Source: Anaerolineae bacterium | Lineage (GTDB): Bacteria; Chloroflexota; Anaerolineae; 4572-78; J111 | Direction: 5' to 3' | Assembly (NCBI GenBank): GCA_020433805.1 | Contig: JAGRBZ010000030.1 | Coordinates: forward strand, 1-36,666 | Length of the DNA stretch: 36,666 bases | Part shown: positions 24,136 to 33,946 of the stretch, in pieces | Layout: each line of letters opens with the position of its first letter | Numbering within the stretch: the first letter of the stretch is position 1 | Program-made: the position numbers and the translations under genes | Notes under the pieces: model-generated | Databases searched by the model: none | What the model was told of the DNA's origin: nothing | Seen by the model: only the letters and a program-made list of their open reading frames with translations

Positions 24136-24882
24136 ATGACTTTTCAATCACACTCTGAAAAATACCATTATGTTAACCACATGTTCGCCCGAATAGCACA
24201 TCGCTATGATCTTATGAATCGGGTTATGACGATGGGGCGCGACAGACGCTGGCGTGAAATTTTGATAGAGCAGGCAGACCTGCCACCCCAGGGTCGTCTT
24301 CTTGATTTGGCGACAGGAACCGGTGATATTGCATTCGAAGCCTTGCGCCAAAACCATCATCTAGGCCACGTGGTTGGAGCCGACTATACCTTACCCATGA
24401 TGCACGTGGGCCAGGAACGGTGGCCGGCCTATGTTACGAAAACCACATCGCCCAACGGCACGGATATAAAAAATCGTCTCAGTTGGAGTGGAGCCGATGC
24501 CCTCCACCTGCCGTTTCCTGACAATACGTTTAATGCGGTAGCCAACGGATTTCTGATGCGGAACGTTATCGATGTTCAAACGGCGCTGGCTGAACAGGTG
24601 CGCGTTTGTAAAGTTGGAGGTAAAGTTTTGATCTTGGAAATCCCTCGACCGCCAGATACGCTATTTGGGAATCTCTTCCGACTCTACTTCCACAATATTG
24701 TTCCGATAATTGGCGGCTTTATCACCGGTCAGCGCGATGCTTACACCTACCTACCTGCTTCTGCCGATGCTTTTCTTAGCCCGCAAGAACTAAAAATCGA
24801 AATGGAAAAAGCAGGGCTTCACGCGGTTCATTATACAATGATGATGATGAATACCGTAGCCCTGCACGTAGGCACAAAATGA
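24136..24882 (+). CDS. ubiE: UbiE/MenG-type quinone C-methyltransferase
   Basis: SAM-dependent C-methylation in menaquinone or ubiquinone synthesis (demethylmenaquinone to menaquinone in most bacteria with this gene and no ubiquinone pathway). The ATG at 24136 is chosen because a frame start 60 bp earlier overlaps the terminator. It has 248 residues. The family pattern is clear: FARIAHRYDLMNRVMTMGRDRRWR (17-40), SAM motif I LLDLATGTGDIA (55-66), GADALHLPFPDN (119-130) and NGFLMRNVID (137-146), close to the UbiE signature NGFGLRNV. A short insertion (about 98-116, KTTSPNGTDIKNR) separates motif II from the GADA strand. The stop overlaps the next gene by 4 bp (ATGA). Confidence 0.88.
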   Translation: MTFQSHSEKYHYVNHMFARIAHRYDLMNRVMTMGRDRRWREILIEQADLPPQGRLLDLATGTGDIAFEALRQNHHLGHVVGADYTLPMMHVGQERWPAYVTKTTSPNGTDIKNRLSWSGADALHLPFPDNTFNAVANGFLMRNVIDVQTALAEQVRVCKVGGKVLILEIPRPPDTLFGNLFRLYFHNIVPIIGGFITGQRDAYTYLPASADAFLSPQELKIEMEKAGLHAVHYTMMMMNTVALHVGTK

Positions 24883-25634
24883 ACCTGATTGATAAAGCCG
24901 ATGAACGGGGCGTCCCCAGTTTAGTGTGGCGGGCAGGTCAAGATCGCCGGCTGGAGATGATTAAGGCGGCGGCTGATACTGCGCAGCGGTTAACGCCAGA
25001 GAGCCGGGTGTTAGTCGATGGCTGCGGCATTGGAATGTATATTCGAGCTTTGAAGCAATTTACCCCCCACGTTTTTGGTCTCGACATCGAATTTGACCGC
25101 GTCGTAGAGAGTTATAAACATTCAACGCTGGTTCAGGTAGCAGCCGGCGAACAGTTACCCTATCCCTCCAACACTTTTGATGTCGTACTCAGCCATGAAG
25201 TGATTGAACACGTCAATAATGATGGCCTAACAATTGCCGAAATGGTCCGTGTTCTTAAAAATAGAGGGCGAGCCATTATTTTTTGTCCTAATCGTCTTTA
25301 TCCTTTTGAAACACATGGGCATTACTGGCGAGGCCAATATTATTTCGGGAACACTCCTTTCATCAACTATTTGCCGGATGTCTTGCGTAACCAATTAGCC
25401 CCTCACGTACGGGCTTATACGGCCTCCGATTTGCATCAGCTTATTGAACCACTGCCGGTTAAAGTAATTCTACACTCCCAAATTTATCCGGGTTATGACA
25501 ACTTAACGGCGCGTCGTCCTCAGCTAGGTAGAATAATACGGTCAATAACATATGCGCTTGAACAAACGCCGCTACGACGATTTGGTCTGTCTCATCTGCT
25601 CGTTATCGAGAAAACTTCATCGTCGATTTTATAG
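24879..25634 (+). CDS. Class I SAM-dependent methyltransferase
   Basis: 251 residues, translationally coupled to ubiE by a 4-bp ATGA overlap. SAM motif I is VLVDGCGIG (44-52), the acidic end of strand beta-2 is VFGLDI (65-70), and the methyltransf_11 motif IV is FDVVLSHEVIEHV (100-112), followed by MVRVLKNRGRAIIFCPN. The second half (THGHYWRGQYYFGNTPFINYLPD) is rich in aromatics and typical of lipid- or glycan-directed methyltransferases, but the substrate cannot be read. Coupling to UbiE hints at quinone or envelope lipid modification. There is no signal peptide. It is the last gene before an intrinsic terminator. Confidence 0.85.
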   Translation: MNLIDKADERGVPSLVWRAGQDRRLEMIKAAADTAQRLTPESRVLVDGCGIGMYIRALKQFTPHVFGLDIEFDRVVESYKHSTLVQVAAGEQLPYPSNTFDVVLSHEVIEHVNNDGLTIAEMVRVLKNRGRAIIFCPNRLYPFETHGHYWRGQYYFGNTPFINYLPDVLRNQLAPHVRAYTASDLHQLIEPLPVKVILHSQIYPGYDNLTARRPQLGRIIRSITYALEQTPLRRFGLSHLLVIEKTSSSIL

Positions 25635-25700
25635 TCAGTTAAGCGCGGGATTAGCGTCGTCTAATTCGTCATAATAACAGCCGTATATGCCTCAGTGAAC

Positions 25701-25729
25701 TTGCCGAAGCCCCTTATTTCTGGTACCAT
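25701..25729 (+). promoter_or_regulatory. Predicted promoter upstream of the PBP leader hairpin
   Basis: TTGCCG (25701-25706), 17 nt, TACCAT (25724-25729) with a TGG extended -10. Transcription would start near 25736, immediately before the terminator-like hairpin. Confidence 0.45.
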
Positions 25730-25736
25730 GCGCGTC

Positions 25737-25772
25737 CGGTATATTGGTTTAATCCAATGTACCGTTTTTTTT
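25737..25772 (+). terminator. Intrinsic terminator or leader attenuator before the PBP gene
   Basis: CGGTATATTGG, loop TTTAAT, CCAATGTACCG forms an 11-bp stem with one T-G wobble, followed by eight Ts. It lies 100 bp after the methyltransferase stop and 46 bp before the PBP ATG. It is a textbook terminator for the ubiE pair; as a promoter seems to lie just upstream, attenuation of the PBP operon is also possible. A TAAAAT at 25796-25801 might provide a weak later promoter. Confidence 0.8.
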
Positions 25773-25818
25773 GGAGGGGGGAATTTTTAGTTAGGTAAAA
25801 TGGAGATGTGCAAGCGTT

Positions 25819-28800
25819 ATGCAGTCGAATAGAAAAGTTATGATTACCCGCCGTCGGCGGCGTCGAACCAACGAACAAAAACCCAAAATCCACCTTTACT
25901 TGATCAATTTTTTCCTCATTATCACCGGCCTTTTCATAGCCATCGTTGTCGGGGTTGTATTGTCTGGCGTAATATCGGCCTACGCGGTCTACGAAAGCTT
26001 TGCCAACCAACTCCCCGACCCCACGGCTATTGAAACCGAACAGGAAGATTTTGAAACAACAAAAATATATGATCGATCCGGGCAAGTGCTGTTGTATGAA
26101 CTGTTTGACCCGTTTCGCGGTGACCGCAGCTATATACCCTTGGAAGACATCCCTGAATTTTGCCGCGATGCAACCATCATTCTAGAAGACAAGACTTTTT
26201 ACCAAAACCCCGGCTTCGACCCCGAAGGGATCGCCCGTGCGTTTTATCAAAACCTTCAGGGTGGCGCTATTCAAGGGGGGAGTTCGATCACCCAACAGCT
26301 CATCAAAAACATTTTGATCGATGAAGAAGAGCGAACGCAACTCTCTTACACGCGTAAAATCAAAGAAATTATTCTGGCTATTGAAATTACCCGCCGCTTT
26401 GATAAAGACCAAATTTTAGAGTGGTATTTCAATACCAACTCCTACTTCAACCTGGCTTACGGTATTGATGCCGCCGCACAGGTTTATTTTGATAAGCCTG
26501 CCAGCGCGCTCACCGACGCAGAGTGTGCTATATTAGCCCCCATACCTCAATTCCCTTTCCTCAACCCCATAAATAGCCCTGATGAAGCCAAATATCGGCA
26601 GTGGATCACCCTCAATAGGATGGTGGATGAAGGCGCAATTAGCCAAGAAAGAGCCGAGGCGATTTTTGGTGAAGAAATAATAGTCAGGGAAATTGAAGAA
26701 CGGTTTGATATTCTCGCTCCCCACTTTGCCATTCACGTCCGTGAGGAGTTGGAACGCAAGTACGATCCGGAACTAATTTATCGCGGCGGGCTAAAAGTGT
26801 ACACTACACTTGATTATGATCTCAACCAAAAAGCGCAACAAATAGCTTCTGGTCAAATTGAAGAGCTTCTTGAAAACGGCAACAACGCCAGCAATGCCTG
26901 TGTTGTCTCACTTGTCCCCAAAACGGGCGAAATTCTGGCGATGGTTGGCAGCGTTGATTTTTGGGACAGAGACAACGACGGTAACGTCAACGTGTGTACA
27001 TCTGACCCGGGCCGACAACCCGGCTCATCATTTAAACCCTTTAGTTACCTAACACTCTTTTCGCAAGGGGTCTACAACCCGGCCACGATGATTATGAACG
27101 TGCGCCAATCCTTCCCTGATGATCCTAACCCACCGTATGTTCCGGAAAACTATGATCGTGAATATACCGGCCCGGTTCGCGCGCGTAACGCATTAGCCCA
27201 AAGTCTCAACATTCCGGCGGTCTGGACACTACACAATGCCGGCATTAAAAATGTTATTGCGACCGCACACCGGCTGGGTATCACTACCCTCAACCAAGAC
27301 TACTATGGTCTCTCATTAACGCTAGGAGGGGGTGAGGTAAAACCCATCGACATGGCGTATGCTTACAGCGTTATGGCGAATATGGGTGTTATGGCCGGCC
27401 AACCTGTTGATGATGTTGACCGTCGACCGGGGCACCGCACCTTAGAGCCTGTCTCGATTTTACGCATCGAAACCAAAGACGGCGAAACCCTGTACGAATA
27501 CGAACAGCCAACTACCGAGCAGATTATCGACCCGGCCCTGGCCTATATGATGGTCGACATCTTATCCGATAACAACGCGCGAGCGGCGTCTTTTGGTATT
27601 AACAGTGATCTCAAACGCAACTTTGAAGATCGTCCTATTGCGGCCAAAACGGGAACCACCAATAACTTCCGTGACAACTGGACAGTTGGCTTTACGCCCC
27701 AACTGGCGACCACCGTTTGGGTAGGCAATAACGACAACGAGGCTATGAGAAATGTAACCGGGCTAACCGGCGCAGCTCCCATTTGGAATGCCGTAATGCT
27801 GGAATACCATCAGGACAAGCCCGTCGAAACCTGGCAGCGTCCGCGTGGTTTGGTCGATGGACGGGTTGACAGCGTCTCCGGGTTGCTGCCGAATGAATAT
27901 ACACCCAGTAGCGTGGTGGAATTATTTTTGGAAGGAACCGTTCCTACCCAGCGCGATAACGTTCACCAGGTTTTCCGCATTAACCGTGAAAATGGGAAGC
28001 TAGCCACTGTCTACACCCCACCTGAGTTGGTAGAAGAACGTGTTTACGAAGTTTACCCACCGGTAGCGAATGACTGGGTTATTGAAAACGGTATTCCCCA
28101 ACCCCCAACCGAATATGACGACAGTATAGGCCCGGCAATCAATGCCGGCCCAGTTGCCTTTATTAATCCTAGACCCTATGAGTATGTGAAGGAAAGTGTG
28201 GTCATTACGGGTAATGCTACACTGGATAATTTCCAGCTCTACCGCCTTGAGTACGGCCAGGGCTTAAACCCCAGCGAATGGAAGCAACTGGGCGAAGATA
28301 GAACCGCTCCTACCGAAGGAGCAGCCCTGGCTTCGTGGGATACCAACGCTGAAGAAGAAGGACTGTATACGCTTCAACTTACCGTGGTTCGAGGCGATCA
28401 GAGCCTTGAGCGTCGGGCCGTTCAAGTTACGGTTGACAATACACCCCCAAGCGTTCAGCTCATAAACCCTGAACTGGATACCGTGTATGAAGCCAATGCT
28501 GATCCGTTGCTTAACGATTGGGTTAACTTTCAGGCTGATGCTAATGACAATTTCTCGATGAGTCGTGTAGAATACTATGTTGATAATCGAAAAGTAGGTG
28601 AAAGTACCGTTGCGCCATTTACATTTCGCTGGAATGTGGACATTACGCCATCGCGGGTTGTTTGGGAAGCACCTGTTTATCAAACAACCCCTATCACTGG
28701 CTCAGGTGGGTCCATTACCGGGACTCAACCAATTACGCTTTCACAAGTGATTAGTGTAACCCGACCGATTACCGATCCGGAGCAGATAGCTGCGCTTCCG

Positions 28801-29088
28801 GAAGGATTTTCTCCTCAGCAGTTTATTGGTTACCAAAAAGTTTACTCAGGTGGTTTAACTCTCATCGAGACAACCTTTGGGTACACGGAAACACACCTGG
28901 TTCACGTTGTCGCTTACGACTCAGCCGGCAACAAAACCGAAAGTGAGAAAGTCCGTATCAGAGTTATCCCCGAACAGGAAGAAGAAGAGGACGAAGACGA
29001 AGAAGCTGCTGACGAAGACGGAGAGGCGTATTATCTACCTCCTATCTATCGAGAACGACACTTACGGCAGTACAACCTTTTAATGTGA
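25819..29088 (+). CDS. Class A penicillin-binding protein (PBP1A-like) with C-terminal Ig-like region
   Basis: Bifunctional peptidoglycan glycosyltransferase and DD-transpeptidase, anchored in the membrane with domains outside. It has 1089 residues, longer than usual (700-900). A basic N-terminus (RRRRRR) and one membrane helix (about 27-55) come first. The GT51 domain (about 85-260) carries ILEDKTFYQNPGFD (catalytic Glu123), QGGSSITQQL (152-161) and RKIKEIILAIEI. The transpeptidase domain (about 355-660) has SSFK (nucleophile Ser403, Lys406), SLN (462-464) and KTGT (610-613). Both active sites look complete. Residues about 780-1000 form Ig-like segments (VDNTPPSVQLINPELDTVYEAN, SRVEYYVDNRKVG), then a very acidic stretch (EQEEEEDEDEEAADED) and a short aromatic/basic end. 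Its GTGA/ATG junction with surE suggests an operon. Confidence 0.93.
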   Translation: MQSNRKVMITRRRRRRTNEQKPKIHLYLINFFLIITGLFIAIVVGVVLSGVISAYAVYESFANQLPDPTAIETEQEDFETTKIYDRSGQVLLYELFDPFRGDRSYIPLEDIPEFCRDATIILEDKTFYQNPGFDPEGIARAFYQNLQGGAIQGGSSITQQLIKNILIDEEERTQLSYTRKIKEIILAIEITRRFDKDQILEWYFNTNSYFNLAYGIDAAAQVYFDKPASALTDAECAILAPIPQFPFLNPINSPDEAKYRQWITLNRMVDEGAISQERAEAIFGEEIIVREIEERFDILAPHFAIHVREELERKYDPELIYRGGLKVYTTLDYDLNQKAQQIASGQIEELLENGNNASNACVVSLVPKTGEILAMVGSVDFWDRDNDGNVNVCTSDPGRQPGSSFKPFSYLTLFSQGVYNPATMIMNVRQSFPDDPNPPYVPENYDREYTGPVRARNALAQSLNIPAVWTLHNAGIKNVIATAHRLGITTLNQDYYGLSLTLGGGEVKPIDMAYAYSVMANMGVMAGQPVDDVDRRPGHRTLEPVSILRIETKDGETLYEYEQPTTEQIIDPALAYMMVDILSDNNARAASFGINSDLKRNFEDRPIAAKTGTTNNFRDNWTVGFTPQLATTVWVGNNDNEAMRNVTGLTGAAPIWNAVMLEYHQDKPVETWQRPRGLVDGRVDSVSGLLPNEYTPSSVVELFLEGTVPTQRDNVHQVFRINRENGKLATVYTPPELVEERVYEVYPPVANDWVIENGIPQPPTEYDDSIGPAINAGPVAFINPRPYEYVKESVVITGNATLDNFQLYRLEYGQGLNPSEWKQLGEDRTAPTEGAALASWDTNAEEEGLYTLQLTVVRGDQSLERRAVQVTVDNTPPSVQLINPELDTVYEANADPLLNDWVNFQADANDNFSMSRVEYYVDNRKVGESTVAPFTFRWNVDITPSRVVWEAPVYQTTPITGSGGSITGTQPITLSQVISVTRPITDPEQIAALPEGFSPQQFIGYQKVYSGGLTLIETTFGYTETHLVHVVAYDSAGNKTESEKVRIRVIPEQEEEEDEDEEAADEDGEAYYLPPIYRERHLRQYNLLM

Positions 29089-29105
29089 TAAACCGAGGGC
29101 TGACT

Positions 29106-29915
29106 ATGTTCATTCTAATTACAAACGATGATGGCATCGATGCCCCGGCCTTATTCCCTTTAAAACAGGCACTCGATAAAATTGCCGATACTCTGGTTTT
29201 TGCCCCGGATCACAACTGGTCTGCGTCCGGCCATCCCAAAACAATGCACAAAATATTACGTGCCGATCCTTATCAATTACCGGATGGCAGCTCGGCCTAC
29301 GTATCGAGTGCTCCACCACCCGACTGTGTAGCGCTTGCTTTACTAGGCTTGATCGAGCGCCGTCCTGACTTAGTAGTTTCTGGGATCAATCATGGGGCTA
29401 ATCTAGGTTATGATGTTTTTTACTCCGGAACCGTAGCCGCTGCTGTAGAAGCAACTATTGAGGGCGTACCGGCTATAGCCATCTCTCGTGAGCGTAAAGA
29501 TGATGAACTTTCACGTGGCTTTTCCGATAAACACCGTATTGAGCCAATAGATTATCTGTCAATAACAACGTTTTGTGCCTATCTTACCCAAAACGTTGTA
29601 CAGCACGGCTTGCCAGCCAACACGCTTCTAAATATCAATATTCCAGGCGTCCCTTGGAAAGAAATTAAAGGTATCGAAATCACCCGCTTGGGAAAGCGTG
29701 TTTATCGAGATGAGCTTATTTCGCGAGAAGATCCACGAGGACGACCGTATTACTGGATCGGCGGTCTACCACCTGAAGGCGTTGTCGATCACGGCACTGA
29801 TATTTGGGCGATCAAAAACAACCTCATCTCAATCACCCCGCTTAATCTCGATATAACCGACCATCGGTTTATTGAAGATATCAAGAATTGGAAATTGGAA
29901 AATATTCCTCTGTGA
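29106..29915 (+). CDS. surE: 5'/3'-nucleotidase SurE
   Basis: Metal-dependent phosphatase that dephosphorylates nucleoside monophosphates. The ATG at 29106 is favoured over the upstream GTG at 29085 because GAGGG lies 7 nt before it and the protein then begins MFILITNDDGIDAPAL, as in the family. It has 269 residues. Metal ligands are Asp8-Asp9, the Ser in the NWSASGHPKT loop, and the Asn of VSGINHGANLGYDVFYSGTVAAA. The family motif EGVPAIAISRE follows. It lies 17 bp after the PBP stop and overlaps the next gene by 4 bp (GTGA), so it is the middle gene of a three-gene operon. Confidence 0.95.
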   Translation: MFILITNDDGIDAPALFPLKQALDKIADTLVFAPDHNWSASGHPKTMHKILRADPYQLPDGSSAYVSSAPPPDCVALALLGLIERRPDLVVSGINHGANLGYDVFYSGTVAAAVEATIEGVPAIAISRERKDDELSRGFSDKHRIEPIDYLSITTFCAYLTQNVVQHGLPANTLLNINIPGVPWKEIKGIEITRLGKRVYRDELISREDPRGRPYYWIGGLPPEGVVDHGTDIWAIKNNLISITPLNLDITDHRFIEDIKNWKLENIPL

Positions 29916-30802
29916 ACCTAACACCATACCCAACGAAAAGTGGCCATTTCGCTTTAGCGATAGCCGTATGCTTTGCCATTACCGCGTTAATATTACTTGA
30001 CGCACTTTTACGACAAACGGATCCATTGACTATTTTTTGGTTGTTGGTGGCCGCTCTTATCGCGTTAGGGGGCGTTGTAATTGCTGTTTGTTTGAGCATT
30101 ATTGGCTTCAAACTGAACTATCATCTTAATCGCAATGGTTTAGCTATTCAGTGGGGGGTATGTCGACAGCGTATTCCACTTAACCACATCGAAGCCATTA
30201 TTCCTGGCGATGTATTAGAAGAACCAATTCAATTCAAGGGGTTTAATTTTGCCGGCTTGCGTATCGGTTGGGGACAAACGGAAGAATCCGAGCGGATTAC
30301 ATTTCGCACAACAGCCCCTCTTGAAAAAAGTTTGCTCATTGTGACGCCAAAGAAAATCTATGTTATTTCACCACAAGACCGGCAAGCATTTTTACAAGCC
30401 TGGCAAGATCGCCAAACGTTAGGACCAACCCAGCAGTGGCAAGAAGAAGTTCGGCGGGGGTGGCCGCTAACCATCGGAATGCTGAGCGATCCATTAAGTT
30501 GGTGGCTAATCGGAGTTGCAGCGTTGATATGTTTAGCTCTACTGGGTTACGTATCCATTCGCTACACGAATTTACCCCCTTCTTTGCCAATCCACTTTAA
30601 TAACTTTGGGCAGGCCGACCGCATTACGGATAAGATCAATCTATTTACTTTGCCTGCGGTGGGGGGGATTGCCTTAGGCATCAACATTATCCTGGGAGGA
30701 CTTATTCATCATCGCGAAAAAGTGGCGGCCTATATGTTGCTGGGCAGTACAGTTACCGTTCAAATATTTCTATGGATCGCTATGTTAACCATTACGATAT
30801 AG
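29912..30802 (+). CDS. Membrane protein with bacterial PH-like segment and C-terminal DUF1648 domain
   Basis: 296 residues from the GTG at 29912, whose first bases overlap the surE stop (GTGA). A TTG 24 bp upstream is possible but less attractive. Two helices come first (about 12-31 and 41-65), then a strand-rich bacterial PH-like part (YHLNRNGLAIQWGVCRQRIPLNHIEAIIP and a VTPKKIYVISPQDRQAFLQAW run). A third helix (about 198-217) precedes the DUF1648 signature PPSLPIHFNNFGQADRITDK and two more helices. Proteins of this kind are poorly understood. Coupling to PBP and SurE suggests envelope stress or wall-related work, which is inference. A bidirectional terminator follows. Confidence 0.75.
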   Translation: MNLTPYPTKSGHFALAIAVCFAITALILLDALLRQTDPLTIFWLLVAALIALGGVVIAVCLSIIGFKLNYHLNRNGLAIQWGVCRQRIPLNHIEAIIPGDVLEEPIQFKGFNFAGLRIGWGQTEESERITFRTTAPLEKSLLIVTPKKIYVISPQDRQAFLQAWQDRQTLGPTQQWQEEVRRGWPLTIGMLSDPLSWWLIGVAALICLALLGYVSIRYTNLPPSLPIHFNNFGQADRITDKINLFTLPAVGGIALGINIILGGLIHHREKVAAYMLLGSTVTVQIFLWIAMLTITI

Positions 30803-30813
30803 ATAGTAGAATC

Positions 30814-30849
30814 AAAAAAGGGGCGCACCGATCGGTGACGCCCCTTTTT
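30814..30849. terminator. Bidirectional intrinsic terminator between the PH-domain gene and glyQS
   Basis: AAAAAAGGGGCG and CGCCCCTTTTT flank an inner ACCGATCGGT stem; A- and T-runs are on both sides. It lies between two convergent genes (stops at 30802 and 30868). Confidence 0.9.
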
Positions 30850-30867
30850 ATTTTATCTAAATACGGT

Positions 30868-33800
30868 TTAGAAGCCTTGTAGTTTGCTAAAATCCGCTAC
30901 CCCTTTTGTTAAATCGCGGATACCTTGTAGCAGCGCCAGCCGATTCCGGCGCACCATTTCATCCTCATCCATCACCAACACCCCGTCGAAAAAGGCGTTA
31001 ATCGGCTCGATGAGAAACTCTCGTAGGGCTGTTACAACTGCTTCTGTTGAGGACGCTGCTGACAGGCTGGCCCGTGTTTTTTCGTAAGCTATATACAAAT
31101 CCTTTTCAACCGGCTCAGTAAAGGCATTGGGCTGAATAGCGTACTTCTCTTCGATATTTCTAACAATTCGGACGCATCGGGCATAGGCATTGAGTGTATC
31201 CTCCCAATAATCACGCTTAATGGCGGCTGCTAAATCTCTGGCTGAAGCCAAGGCCAACCAGGGGTTATCACCACGCTCGGCCAAAACGGCCTGAACCACA
31301 TCAAAGGGGAGGTCGTACTCATCGCGCAAAATACCTTCCAGGCGACGCTGAATAAAGTCACTTGTCTCCGCCAAAGACTCAGCGGTCACTTCAACCGGCA
31401 TTAAGGCTGCGGCCAATTTTAATCCATTCGATATATCAAAACTTGTTTCAGTTTCCAGCAAAATCGTCACCAGTGACAGAGCATCACGGCGCAGAGCAAA
31501 TGGATCCGCCGAGCCGGTTGGGGCTTTACCCACGGCAAACAGGCCACACAAGCTGTCTAGACGATTGGCCAGATTAAGTACCAGGCCCACCTTACTCAAA
31601 GAGCGATGCGGCAACGCTGTTTGAGGGTAGTATTGCTCAACAATGGCACTGGCCACCGCTTCTGTTTCACCGGATATTTTGGCATATTCGTATCCCATAA
31701 TTCCTTGCAAGCTGGTCAACTCAACTACCATATTCGTAGCTAAATCCGCTTTACTTAAATGAGCTGCCCGCTCAACGGCTTGCGTTTCACTAGCCGATAA
31801 CTGGAGACGTTCGCCGAGCTGCGGCGCAAGGGTCTCCAATCGCTTACTTTTGTCGAGCATTGACCCCAGTTGTTCTTGAAACGTTAGCGTATCGAGACGG
31901 GGCAAAAAGGCTGCCAGTTTTTGCTCTGTATCGGCCTTAAAAAAGAAATCGGCATCTGCATACCGTGCCCGTAAAACGCCTTCATTACCACGACGTACAA
32001 TATCGAGATGTTCGGTTCCTCCATTCCGCACAGCGATAAAATGCGGAAGCAAAGCGTGACTACCATCGGCTGCATTTTTTACCACCGGGAAATAACGCTG
32101 ATGTTTGCGCATAACGGTGATTAAAATTGGCTCTGGCAATTCGAGATATCTTTCTTCAAAACTTCCTAAAAACGCCGTCGGTTGCTCGACTAAATGCGTA
32201 ACTTCCTCCAACAACGACGGGTTATCCGGCACTTCGCCACCGAGTTCAGCTGCAATCGCAGAGAGCTGCTTTTTAATTTCCAATTGCCGCGCTTCAGGAT
32301 CGACCATAATTTGAGCATCAGCCATAACCTGCGGATAGGCAGTAGCCGCGTTAATTTCTATATCCGGCGAACCTTCAGGCCGTAGACCGCGTGTAATGCG
32401 GCCACTGGGTAAACCCGCATATTCAAACGGAATAACATCCTCGCCCAGTAGAGCCACAAGCCAACGTATAGGGCGGCTGTATGCCGTTTTGCCGACCTCC
32501 TCGCCTACTTGAGCCGACGCTAGCCAACGCATAGATTTACCAAAGGGAATAGCTCGGATGAAATCAGACAAGCTTTCCGCCAACACATCAGCAGCAGGTC
32601 GCCCTTCGGTGTAAACGTGGGCAACCACATATTGTCCGCCATCCATCTCCTGAACTTTCAGGTCAGCGACATCTACCCCCTTGCCACGAGCAAAACCTTG
32701 AGCGGCCTTTGTAGGATTACCATCGGCATCAAAAGCAATCTTAGCAGAAGGGCCACGAACAATTTCTGATAAATTCTCCTGCTGTGGAGCCAAATCTTCT
32801 ACTAAAATCGCCAGCCGTCGCGGTGAGCCTAAAATCTGAACGTCACCATAAACTAGTCTCAAATCGGACAAAAATTGAGGTACTGCATCCCTTAAATAAG
32901 CCAAAGCATCGGTCACATCATGCGAAGGCAGTTCTTCCGAACCTATCTCCAGTAGAAATGTTTGAGGATTTGGTTTAACAGCCGGTACAGGCGTTAAAGC
33001 AGGTGTAGATCGCTCCGGCATGTATTTCATCAGCGGAAAATCGAGACCCTCTCGCTGCTCGACAAAGGCTTTAGCCACCTGGTGAGACAGGCGACGCATA
33101 CGCGCAAAATAGCCCGCACGCTCTGTCACCCCAATTGCTCCTCGGGTGTCCAGAATATTAAACGTGTGCGAACACTTAAGGACATAGTCATAGGCAGGGA
33201 TAACCAGCCCTTGTTTTAGACAACGCTTACATTCCTCTTCATAAAAATTGTATGACGCGATTAGAGCTTCAACATCAGCCTGGTTGAAGTTATATTCACA
33301 GTATTCAATTTCCTGGCGCAGCAAAATATCACCGTAGGTTTGAATTCCATCCCAATCAATTTTCCAAACGCTATCGACATTTTGCAGATACATTGCGATT
33401 CGTTCCAAACCATAGGTCAACTCAACCGCTACGGGGTCGAGTTGCAGCCCGCCGGCCTGCTGAAAGTAGGTATACTGGCTTATCTCCATGCCATCCAACC
33501 ATACTTCCCAACCCAGGCCCCAAGCACCTAAGGCAGGGCTTTCCCAGTTATCCTCAACAAAACGAATATCGTGCTCATCACGGTTGAGGCCAATAGCATA
33601 AAGGCTACCCAAGTATAGCTCTTGAGGGTTGCCGGGATCAGGCTGAATGATAACCTGAAATTGTGTATGCATCTGCATGCGGTTAGGGTTATCACCAAAA
33701 CGACCATCATCAGGCCGGAAAGAAGGTTCAACATAAGCAATATGCCATGGTTCCGGGCCTAACACGCGCAATGTCGTGCCAGGGTTAGCTGTTCCCGCTC

Positions 33801-33900
33801 CAACGGCTTCGTGCCAGGGTTGCCAAATCAAATAGCCTTGATCGGCCCAATACTTCTGCAAAGTCATAATAATTTGTTGAAAATTAAGAGGTTTAGTCAT
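30868..33900 (-). CDS. glyQS: Glycyl-tRNA synthetase, alpha and beta subunits fused
   Basis: Charges tRNA-Gly. A single 1010-residue chain replaces the usual alpha2beta2 proteins. The alpha part (about 1-295) has [18 protein letters not shown], the class II motif 2 region [41 protein letters not shown] and the [19 protein letters not shown] active-site block. A Pro-rich linker ([13 protein letters not shown], about 300-312) leads to the beta part, which begins [15 protein letters not shown] and contains [33 protein letters not shown], the HD-like region and a C-terminal anticodon-binding domain ([12 protein letters not shown]). Fused GlyQS is known from Chlamydiae and scattered other lineages. 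An AAAGG site precedes the ATG. No T-box is visible in the 46-bp gap to recO. Confidence 0.96.
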   Translation of the reverse strand: MTKPLNFQQIIMTLQKYWADQGYLIWQPWHEAVGAGTANPGTTLRVLGPEPWHIAYVEPSFRPDDGRFGDNPNRMQMHTQFQVIIQPDPGNPQELYLGSLYAIGLNRDEHDIRFVEDNWESPALGAWGLGWEVWLDGMEISQYTYFQQAGGLQLDPVAVELTYGLERIAMYLQNVDSVWKIDWDGIQTYGDILLRQEIEYCEYNFNQADVEALIASYNFYEEECKRCLKQGLVIPAYDYVLKCSHTFNILDTRGAIGVTERAGYFARMRRLSHQVAKAFVEQREGLDFPLMKYMPERSTPALTPVPAVKPNPQTFLLEIGSEELPSHDVTDALAYLRDAVPQFLSDLRLVYGDVQILGSPRRLAILVEDLAPQQENLSEIVRGPSAKIAFDADGNPTKAAQGFARGKGVDVADLKVQEMDGGQYVVAHVYTEGRPAADVLAESLSDFIRAIPFGKSMRWLASAQVGEEVGKTAYSRPIRWLVALLGEDVIPFEYAGLPSGRITRGLRPEGSPDIEINAATAYPQVMADAQIMVDPEARQLEIKKQLSAIAAELGGEVPDNPSLLEEVTHLVEQPTAFLGSFEERYLELPEPILITVMRKHQRYFPVVKNAADGSHALLPHFIAVRNGGTEHLDIVRRGNEGVLRARYADADFFFKADTEQKLAAFLPRLDTLTFQEQLGSMLDKSKRLETLAPQLGERLQLSASETQAVERAAHLSKADLATNMVVELTSLQGIMGYEYAKISGETEAVASAIVEQYYPQTALPHRSLSKVGLVLNLANRLDSLCGLFAVGKAPTGSADPFALRRDALSLVTILLETETSFDISNGLKLAAALMPVEVTAESLAETSDFIQRRLEGILRDEYDLPFDVVQAVLAERGDNPWLALASARDLAAAIKRDYWEDTLNAYARCVRIVRNIEEKYAIQPNAFTEPVEKDLYIAYEKTRASLSAASSTEAVVTALREFLIEPINAFFDGVLVMDEDEMVRRNRLALLQGIRDLTKGVADFSKLQGF

Positions 33901-33946
33901 TTTACCTTTTACAGCAACCTTTCTCCAGATTTAAAGATAGCAAGTT

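Noticed and set aside
28264..28683. 139-codon minus-strand frame inside the PBP gene
   Set aside because: Antisense to an intact coding region with clear domains; no supporting signals.
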